Source of the DNA: Alphaproteobacteria bacterium
GTDB taxonomy: Bacteria; Pseudomonadota; Alphaproteobacteria; Rhizobiales; Hyphomicrobiaceae
Direction: 5' to 3'
Length of the DNA stretch: 43,986 nucleotides
NCBI GenBank assembly: GCA_022600345.1
Contig: JAHZKP010000017.1
Span: forward strand, 1 to 43,986
Part shown: positions 8,220 through 14,723 of the stretch, piece after piece
Position numbering within the stretch: position 1 is the stretch's first letter
Layout of the letters: each line of letters begins with the position of its first letter
Position numbers and translations under genes: made by a program
The notes under the pieces: generated by a model
What the model was told of the DNA's origin: nothing
Database searches by the model: none
Seen by the model: the letters and a program-made list of their open reading frames with translations, nothing else

Positions 8220-10172
8220 ATGACCTTGCCGACTGAAGAGCCGCTCTTCGATGAGTTCGCGCAGTCATTCGAAAAGCACAGGCCTGTAGAGTTGACGCTG
8301 CGGGAGTACCTTGAGGGCTGCCGCGACGATCCGACATTCTATGCCAGCGCCGCCGAGCGCATGATGACCGCCATCGGCGAGCCGGAACTCATCGACACGT
8401 CCCGCGACTCCCGGCTCGGTCGCATTTTCATGAATCGGACAATCAAGGTTTATCCGGCCTTCAAGGACTTCTACGGCCTTGAAGAAACAATCGAACGCAT
8501 CGTCGGTTTCTTCCGCTCTGCCGCCCAGGGACTGGAAGAGCGCAAGCAAATCCTCTACCTGCTCGGCCCCGTCGGTGGTGGTAAGTCTTCGCTCGCCGAA
8601 CGGCTGAAGGAATTGATGGAACATTGCCCCATCTACGTTCTGAAAGCCGGCGATGAGGTCAGCCCGATCTTCGAAAGCCCGCTCAACTTGTTCGACCCAT
8701 CTCAGATGGGCCCGTTGCTGCTTGAAAAGTACAACGTCCCGACGCGCCGGCTGACCGGCATCATGAGTCCTTGGGCAATGAAGCGCCTTGATGAATTCGG
8801 CGGCGATCTGTCGAAGTTTTCCGTCATCAAGGTCTACCCATCCCGCCTCCGCCAGATCGGCATCGCCAAGACGGAGCCCGGCGACGAAAACAATCAGGAC
8901 ATCGCCTCGCTGGTCGGCCGCGTTGATATCCGCAAGCTTGAATTCTTCGGCCAGAACGATCCCGACGCCTACTCCTATTCGGGCGGTCTTAACCGGACCA
9001 CCCAGGGCGTCATGGAATTCGTCGAAATGTTCAAGGCGCCCATCAAGATGCTGCACCCGTTGCTGACCGCAACCCAGGACGGCAGCTATGTTGGAACCGA
9101 GAACGTCGGCTCGCTTCCCTATTCAGGCATCATCCTTGCCCACTCCAATGAAAGCGAATGGCAAAGCTTCCGCAACAATAAGAACAACGAAGCCTTCCTC
9201 GACCGCATCTACGTCGTGACCGTCCCTTATTCGTTGCGCGTCGATGAGGAAAAGAAGATCTACGAAAAGCTGCTCGCCTCCAGCGAATTGGCAAACTCGC
9301 CGTGTGCGCCCGGCACGCTTGAAATGCTGGCGCAATTCTCAGTCCTCTCGCGCCTGCGCGAACATGAAAACTCGATGCTGTTTTCCAAAATGCGTGTCTA
9401 CAACGGCGAGAGCCTGAAAGAGACCGACCCGCACGCCCGCAGCATTCAGGAGTACCGCGACTCCGCTGGTGTCACCGAGGGCATGGACGGCGTTTCCACG
9501 CGCTTCGCCTACAAGATCCTCTCGGAAACCTTCAATCACGACACCGATGAAGTCGCCGCTGATCCCGTTCACATGATGTACGTGCTCGAACAGGCAATTC
9601 GGCGCGAGCAACTGCCCAGTGAATCCGAGGACCGCTACATCGAGTTCATCAAGGAGGAGCTGGGTCAGCGCTACGCCGAATTCATCGGCAACGAGATCCA
9701 GAAGGCCTACCTGGAATCCTACAACGAGTTCGGCCAGAACCTGTTCGATCGCTACGTGTCTTATGCCGACGCCTGGATCGAAGACCACGACTTCAAGGAC
9801 GCCGACACCGGGCAACTCATGAACCGAGAAGTGCTCGATCAGGAACTCTCCAAGATCGAAAAGCCTGCCGGCATCGCCAATCCAAAGGACTTCCGCTACG
9901 AGGTGGTGAAGTTTTCGCTCAGGGCGCGCGCCAAGAATGGTGGCAAGAACCCAAGCTGGACCAGCTACGAAAAGATCCGCGAAGTCATCGAGCGGCGCAT
10001 GTTCAGCCAGGTTGAGGACCTTTTGCCGGTGATCAGCTTCGGCGCCAAGAAGGATGGTGATACCGAAAAGAAGCACGCCCAGTTCGTCGACCGAATGGTT
10101 GAGCGCGGCTACACACCGCGCCAGGTGCGCCGTCTGGTCGAGTGGTACATGAGGGTCAAGAAATCGAGCTGA
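8220..10172 (+). CDS. prkA: PrkA (YeaG) family serine protein kinase
   Basis: A AAA+-type protein with a C-terminal kinase-like region, induced in Enterobacteria by nitrogen starvation and stationary phase together with yeaH and ycgB. The Walker A loop GPVGGGKSS is at about 116-124. The motif order (YPAFKDFYGLEETIERIV, PVGGGKSSLAERLKELME, and the C-terminal Arg/Lys-rich PrkA domain ending YTPRQVRRLVEWYMRVK) is characteristic, and the 650-residue length is normal. An in-frame ATG also lies at 8208, but ATG 8220 has a GGAG site six bases upstream whereas 8208 has none, so 8220 is preferred. It is the first gene of prkA-yeaH-spoVR; a hairpin lies in the 72-bp gap after it. An inverted repeat in the leader may mediate control. 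Confidence 0.95.
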   Translation: MTLPTEEPLFDEFAQSFEKHRPVELTLREYLEGCRDDPTFYASAAERMMTAIGEPELIDTSRDSRLGRIFMNRTIKVYPAFKDFYGLEETIERIVGFFRSAAQGLEERKQILYLLGPVGGGKSSLAERLKELMEHCPIYVLKAGDEVSPIFESPLNLFDPSQMGPLLLEKYNVPTRRLTGIMSPWAMKRLDEFGGDLSKFSVIKVYPSRLRQIGIAKTEPGDENNQDIASLVGRVDIRKLEFFGQNDPDAYSYSGGLNRTTQGVMEFVEMFKAPIKMLHPLLTATQDGSYVGTENVGSLPYSGIILAHSNESEWQSFRNNKNNEAFLDRIYVVTVPYSLRVDEEKKIYEKLLASSELANSPCAPGTLEMLAQFSVLSRLREHENSMLFSKMRVYNGESLKETDPHARSIQEYRDSAGVTEGMDGVSTRFAYKILSETFNHDTDEVAADPVHMMYVLEQAIRREQLPSESEDRYIEFIKEELGQRYAEFIGNEIQKAYLESYNEFGQNLFDRYVSYADAWIEDHDFKDADTGQLMNREVLDQELSKIEKPAGIANPKDFRYEVVKFSLRARAKNGGKNPSWTSYEKIREVIERRMFSQVEDLLPVISFGAKKDGDTEKKHAQFVDRMVERGYTPRQVRRLVEWYMRVKKSS

Positions 10173-10183
10173 GGTTGGATCGA

Positions 10184-10213
10184 GCCGGCCCAGGGTTGAT
10201 GCCTTGGGCCGGC
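10184..10213 (+). other. Intercistronic hairpin between prkA and yeaH
   Basis: GCCGGCCCAGGG (10184-10195) pairs with CCTTGGGCCGGC (10202-10213) across a 6-nt loop. This gives a 12-bp stem with a single G-U pair. No T-run follows (CTTCGTG), so it is not a standard intrinsic terminator. The position, 11 bp after the prkA stop and 31 bp before yeaH, suggests an mRNA-stability or processing element that could raise prkA levels relative to the downstream genes. The structure is seen; the role is inference. Confidence 0.6.
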
Positions 10214-10244
10214 CTTCGTGAATTCGAAAGGATGCCCTTAACCG

Positions 10245-11528
10245 ATGCAGATCGTTGATCGCCGGCTCAATCCCAAATCGAAATCGCTAGGTAATCGCCA
10301 GCGCTTTCTCCGCCGCGCCAAGGCGGAAATCAAGGAGGCTGTCCGCGACGCGGTCAAGAACCGCAAGGTCTCCGACATCGGCTCGGGCGAAGACATCGCC
10401 ATTTCAACCAAGAGCCTGCGCGAGCCGACGTTTTCGCTCGACTCAAAGAGCGGTTCGCGTGATTTCGTCCTGCCCGGCAACAACGACCTCGTCGTCGGCG
10501 ACGCGATCCCCAAGCCTCCGCCTGCTGGTGGACGAGGATCGAAAGGCTCCAAGGACGGTGAGGGCGAGGATGAATTCGTATTCGCCCTTAGCCGTGACGA
10601 ATTCCTCGACTTGTTCTTTGAGGATCTTCGGCTTCCCAATCTGATCAAGGCCAAGCTGAAGTCGCTTGAAACATCCCAGCTCGTGCGCGCCGGTTTTTCC
10701 ACCGACGGCCCGCCTTCCAAACTCAATTACGTTCGCACCATGCGCAACTCGCTGGCCCGCCGCATTGCCCTGAGCCGGCCAAGCCTGGAAACATTGGAAA
10801 AGATCGAACGCGAAATCGCTCTGGCAGAAGCTGAAACGCCCCCCGACGAAGGCCGCATCGAAGAACTTCGCGCCCGGCTGGCACGCGCTGTCCAGTTGCG
10901 CAAGACTGTTGGCTATCTCGATCCCCTCGACCTGAAGTTCAACCGCCACGAACGCGTCCCCAAGCCGACGACCCAGGCCGTCATGTTTTGCCTGATGGAC
11001 GTATCCGCCTCGATGACCGAGCGCCTGAAGGATCTAGCCAAGCGCTTTTTCATTCTGCTCAACATATTCCTGAAGCGCCATTACCGCGAGGTGCAGGTGG
11101 TCTTCATCCGCCACACCAACGTCGCCGCCGAGGTCGATGAAGAAACCTTCTTCACCGGGCGAGAGACAGGTGGCACCGTCATCTCAACGGCCCTTGTCGA
11201 AATGCAGCGCGTCATCGACGAGCGCTACCCATTGTCCGATTGGAACATCTACGCCGCCCAGGCCTCCGATGGTCACAACTTCGGCGACGACATGGAAGAA
11301 TGCCTTGCCATCCTGGAAGGCAACCTCCTCGAGCAATGCCAGTACTTCGCCTATATCGAGGTTGGCTCCACTGACGACGGACCCTACCCCCCAAGCGAAG
11401 TCTGGGACGGCTATGAAGACCTGGTTGGCAACCACGAAAACTTCGCCATGCGCCGGGTCGCGGACGCCGGCGATATCTATCCCGTCTTCCGAAACTTGTT
11501 TTCCGAGGAAAAAACGAAGTCCGGATAA
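10245..11528 (+). CDS. yeaH: YeaH/YhbH family (DUF444) VWA-domain protein
   Basis: Second gene of the prkA operon. The 427-residue protein opens with the conserved IVDRRLNPKSKSLGNRQRFLRR block and a glycine/charge-rich linker (about 92-112). It ends in a von Willebrand factor A fold whose MIDAS motif is DVSAS at about 252-256 (CLMDVSASMTERLK), with a second metal-coordinating Thr in GRETGGT and Asp in ASDGHN. Biochemical function is not settled; it is consistently coinherited with PrkA and SpoVR and presumed to work with them. It starts 72 bp after prkA and ends 21 bp before spoVR. There is no signal peptide, so it is cytoplasmic. Confidence 0.93.
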   Translation: MQIVDRRLNPKSKSLGNRQRFLRRAKAEIKEAVRDAVKNRKVSDIGSGEDIAISTKSLREPTFSLDSKSGSRDFVLPGNNDLVVGDAIPKPPPAGGRGSKGSKDGEGEDEFVFALSRDEFLDLFFEDLRLPNLIKAKLKSLETSQLVRAGFSTDGPPSKLNYVRTMRNSLARRIALSRPSLETLEKIEREIALAEAETPPDEGRIEELRARLARAVQLRKTVGYLDPLDLKFNRHERVPKPTTQAVMFCLMDVSASMTERLKDLAKRFFILLNIFLKRHYREVQVVFIRHTNVAAEVDEETFFTGRETGGTVISTALVEMQRVIDERYPLSDWNIYAAQASDGHNFGDDMEECLAILEGNLLEQCQYFAYIEVGSTDDGPYPPSEVWDGYEDLVGNHENFAMRRVADAGDIYPVFRNLFSEEKTKSG

Positions 11529-11549
11529 CTATCGAAAAGAAAGTCGCTT

Positions 11550-13109
11550 ATGGGCTCCAAACCGTCTCCCCCATCCACCTCCGCAAAGCCGCTATATGAG
11601 GGCGCAGACTGGACCTTCGACCTGGTCAATAAGGCCTACGACGCCGTCCAGGAAGTCGGTGTCGGGGAAATGGGTCTCGACATTTATCCCAATGTTATCG
11701 AGGTCATCACGTCTGAACAGATGCTTGACGCCTATGCCTCGATCGGCCTGCCGCGCATGTACCGGCATTGGTCGTTCGGTAAGCATTTCGTTCGCGATGA
11801 ACTCCATTACCGCAAGGGCTCCCGCGCGCTCGCCTATGAACTGGTGATCAACTCCGATCCGTGCATCAATTACATCATGGAGGAAAACTCCATGACCATG
11901 CATACCCTGGTGCTGGCGCATGCCGCCATGGGCCACAATCACTTCTTCAAGAACAACTACCTGTTCCAGGAATGGACCCGCGCCGACGCCATCCTCGACT
12001 ATCTCGACTTTGCCAAGTCTTATGTCTCCAAATGCGAAGAGGTTCACGGCGAACATGCCGTCGAACAGGTGCTCGATTCCGCCCATGCTTTGATGCAGCA
12101 GGGCATCAGCCGCTACCCCGGCGCCAACAAGACGATGTCCCTTGCCAAGGAACGCGAACGCGCTCTTGCCCGCCACCTTTATGAGGAGCGCTCCTTCAAC
12201 GATCTTTGGCGCACCGTTCCAAAGCCGGCAGTCGACGAATTCACCGAAGAAGAAGAACCCCAGCAGGTCGCTGGTTCGCAAGTCCGGCTACCGGAAGAAA
12301 ACCTGCTCTACTTTCTGGAGAAGACGGCCCCCAAACTGGCCGACTGGGAGCGCGAACTCCTGCGCATCGTCCGCAACCTGGCGACCTACTTCTATCCCCA
12401 ACGCCAGACCAAGGTGATGAACGAAGGCTGCGCAACCTGGACCCACTTCCACATCATGAACCGGCTCTACGACAAGGGCCTGTTGACCGAAGGCGCGATG
12501 CTGGAGTTCCTGCACAGCCATTCATCGGTGACAATGCAGCCCGCCTGGACCGACCGGCGCTATTCGGGCATCAACCCCTACGCGCTGGGCTTTGCCATGA
12601 TGCGCGACATCGAACGTATGGCCACCGAGCCGACTTCTGAAGACAAGGATTGGTTTCCCGAATTGGCCGGCTGCGGAGATCCTATCGGGGCGCTGAAGCG
12701 CGTCTGGGCGGAGTTTCGCGACGACAGCTTCATCCTGCAATATCTCTCGCCCAAGGTTATCCGCGACTTCCGCCTGTTCGGCATCCACGACAAGGCCAAG
12801 CGGCCGCACGTTTTCGTATCGTCGATCCATAACGAGCAGGGCTATCGCTCGGTCCGCAAGGCGCTGTCGCGCCAATACGAGGTGTCGGCAAACGATCCCG
12901 ACGTCCAGATTATCGATGCCGATTTGCAGGGCGCGCGCCGGTTGGTGGTCTCTCACACGGTCCGCAACGGCGTCTTGCTGGAACGCGCCAATTGCGAACG
13001 CACGCTCTATCATCTGGCGCGTCTGTGGGGGTACCGGGTTAAGCTGATCGAGGTCGATGCCGACAGCGGCAAGGTGCTCAAGGAACACGAAAACCTGCGC
13101 ATGCCCTGA
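11550..13109 (+). CDS. spoVR: SpoVR family protein (YcgB-like)
   Basis: Third gene of the operon. The 519-residue length matches Escherichia coli YcgB. Recognisable blocks include GADWTFDLVNKAYDAVQEVG near the N-terminus, LPRMYRHWSFGKHF, the ENSMTMHTLVLAHAAMGHNHFFKNNYLF segment (written here by its ends MTMHTL...MGHNHFFKN, about 111-130), GCATWTHFHIMNRLYDKG, and the C-terminal HVFVSSIHNEQGYRSVR. The conserved histidines and glutamates in the middle suggest metal binding, but the family has no established reaction. Despite the name it is not limited to spore formers; in non-sporulating bacteria it travels with PrkA and YeaH. It is convergent with the LysR gene, with only 22 bp between them. 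Confidence 0.94.
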   Translation: MGSKPSPPSTSAKPLYEGADWTFDLVNKAYDAVQEVGVGEMGLDIYPNVIEVITSEQMLDAYASIGLPRMYRHWSFGKHFVRDELHYRKGSRALAYELVINSDPCINYIMEENSMTMHTLVLAHAAMGHNHFFKNNYLFQEWTRADAILDYLDFAKSYVSKCEEVHGEHAVEQVLDSAHALMQQGISRYPGANKTMSLAKERERALARHLYEERSFNDLWRTVPKPAVDEFTEEEEPQQVAGSQVRLPEENLLYFLEKTAPKLADWERELLRIVRNLATYFYPQRQTKVMNEGCATWTHFHIMNRLYDKGLLTEGAMLEFLHSHSSVTMQPAWTDRRYSGINPYALGFAMMRDIERMATEPTSEDKDWFPELAGCGDPIGALKRVWAEFRDDSFILQYLSPKVIRDFRLFGIHDKAKRPHVFVSSIHNEQGYRSVRKALSRQYEVSANDPDVQIIDADLQGARRLVVSHTVRNGVLLERANCERTLYHLARLWGYRVKLIEVDADSGKVLKEHENLRMP

Positions 13110-13131
13110 CGAATTCTGCAAACCTGCAGGT

Positions 13132-14175
13132 TCAAGTGCGCACGCCGCGCGACTTGCGCTTTCCGGGCCCGCCAGCGCCGCGGCTCATCACGGAAACCGG
13201 AACGCTGGCATCGCTGCCCGAACATGACCCCTTCGAACTGTCGCGGATCGGCCCGTCCCTGCCGCCCGCGGTTCTGCCAGTGTCCTTTCCCTGGCCGGAT
13301 GGCTCCTTCAACCGCTCGGACAGAAAGTCGATCAAAACGCGCAGGCGCGGCAGCATGTGCGGGGACTTTGGAAATGTCGCCCAGATCGCGCTTCGGCCCG
13401 AAGTGTCGAAGTCTGTCAGCACGGGCACCAGCAGGCCTGCCTTGACGTCGTCTTGGATCTGGGCTGCCGAGATTCGGACGAGGCCGTGACCGCCAAGCGC
13501 CAGTCGGTGCAAGACACCGCTATCGTTGCAACGCATCCGCCCGCTAACCCTCACTGAACGCTCCGCTGACTTCTTCTTCAGCGGCCAGTGCCCGGTCTCG
13601 GCGTGAATCAAGCAGGAATGCTGGCCAAGATCCTGTGGCGTCTGGGGCGTGCCGCGAAGCTTCAGGTAGTCGGGCGACGCAGCAATCACCAACGGGTCAT
13701 CGGCCAGCCGTTTTGCAATCAGCGAACTGTCGGAAAGGACACCGGTGCGAATGGAGATGTCGAAGCCATCTTCGGGAAGCCCGCCTGAACAGTCGGTCGT
13801 CTCGGCATGAATATCGATTTCTGGGTAACGGGCCAGGAATTCGCTGAGCACGACAGCCAGATCGTGTCCCCCCAACCGCGCAGGCGAACATAGTTTCACT
13901 GTCCCGCACGGCTTGTTGATACTGCCGTCGACGGTTGCCTTCGCCGTATCGAATTCGGCCAGCATTTTTAACGCATGATCGAGAAACAGGCTGCCTTCTT
14001 CGGTAATTCGTATCGAACGCGTTGAGCGAATAAACAGCCGGACGCCCAGTTCGTCTTCCAGTGATTGCAGCCGTTTGGAAATGGTGCCCGGTGTAAGCCG
14101 GAATTCGCTGCCGACCGCCGAAAGATTCCGAACCGCTGCCACACGGGTAAAGATACGCAGGTCTTGAATATCCAT
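13132..14175 (-). CDS. LysR family transcriptional regulator
   Basis: The N-terminal winged helix-turn-helix (about 1-60) reads MDIQDLRIFTRVAAVRNLSA followed by SEFRLTPGTISKRLQSLEDELGVRLF (quoted here only to locate it, 24-49). It is followed by an effector-binding domain (from about 90: GTVKLCSPARLGG, DISIRTGVLSDSSL). The effector domain closes near residue 298 at LRVLIDFLSERL, yet the frame runs on for about 49 residues of Gly/Ser/Arg/Lys-rich sequence; LysR proteins are usually about 300 residues, so this tail is unusual. No divergent target gene is intact next to it: an MITE-like element begins 11 bp before the ATG, and the only ribosome-site candidate, AGGA, lies at its edge. The target is unknown; the family call is firm. 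Confidence 0.9.
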   Translation of the reverse strand: MDIQDLRIFTRVAAVRNLSAVGSEFRLTPGTISKRLQSLEDELGVRLFIRSTRSIRITEEGSLFLDHALKMLAEFDTAKATVDGSINKPCGTVKLCSPARLGGHDLAVVLSEFLARYPEIDIHAETTDCSGGLPEDGFDISIRTGVLSDSSLIAKRLADDPLVIAASPDYLKLRGTPQTPQDLGQHSCLIHAETGHWPLKKKSAERSVRVSGRMRCNDSGVLHRLALGGHGLVRISAAQIQDDVKAGLLVPVLTDFDTSGRSAIWATFPKSPHMLPRLRVLIDFLSERLKEPSGQGKDTGRTAGGRDGPIRDSSKGSCSGSDASVPVSVMSRGAGGPGKRKSRGVRT

Positions 14176-14185
14176 TTACGCGTCC

Positions 14186-14463
14186 TAGCAGGCTGTTGAA
14201 AAACTCATGTGGCTCGCGACACCTGTCACTTTTTCGCATTCGGCCAGAAGCGGCGCGCAGCGCGATGTGGGTCTATCGGGCCAGTGCCGCGACGCCGCCG
14301 AGTCGAAAAAGTGCGGTGTCCCAAAGGGATGCGGCGAAATTGACTGCCGGACTGCGTTGCGCCGGTTTGCCGTGGGATCCACCACGCCTGCACCGGACGC
14401 GTCTTGCCGGCAGCCAATTTCGTCTCGCATCGCGTCCTCACTGAGTTCTTCAACAGCCTGCTA
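14186..14463. mobile_element. MITE-like non-autonomous element with 22-bp terminal inverted repeats
   Basis: The left end (14186-14207) begins TAGCAGGCTGTTGAAAAACT and the right end (14442-14463) is its reverse complement with a single mismatch over 22 bp (A/T pair replaced near position 15). The TA at each extremity may be the target duplication or part of the repeat. The 234-bp interior contains no frame resembling a transposase. The GCTGTTGAAAAAC terminus resembles ends I associate with IS5- or IS1182-type elements, which suggests trans-mobilisation by such a transposase; I cannot name the family with certainty. The element lies between the LysR start codon and an unassigned region. Confidence 0.75.
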
Positions 14464-14723
14464 AAGGACAACTGCCATGACAAGGCGCGACTATGGCGGC
14501 GGAACAAAACCCGGTGCCGCTGGCGGCGTGACAGTGTCAGAGATTCCCCAGATCGCCGGGTACCCAGGTTGGGAAGCAAGTGTTCCAAACCAAGGCTCCG
14601 CGACCGTCGCCCCCCGACGACCAGCAGACCTTAGCGCGCAGTTAAGGTACGTCAATTATCACAATTGTTGCTTTTGTATTTTCACCGCGCCTGTTGCCGA
14701 AACAACGACCCCCCAAGCCGCTT
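14464..14723. other. Unassigned region between the MITE-like element and the TIGR02302 gene
   Basis: An ATG at 14477 is preceded by an AAAGGA ribosome-like site (14464-14469), and a frame from it runs into the 3' end of the neighbouring gene, but its product resembles nothing I know. A second ATG at 14491 opens a frame of only 12 codons. The stretch may hold the broken remains of the gene once divergent from the LysR regulator. A run rich in A/T around 14650-14680 could include a terminator for the minus-strand TIGR02302 gene, but no clear stem is visible. Confidence 0.3.

Noticed and set aside
13121-13132. AACCTGCAGGTT palindrome between spoVR and the LysR gene as a terminator
   Set aside because: A 12-bp palindrome without loop or T-run in a 22-bp gap is not convincing evidence of termination.
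14186-14463. MITE-like unit as a complete insertion sequence
   Set aside because: At 278 bp with no transposase frame it cannot be autonomous.
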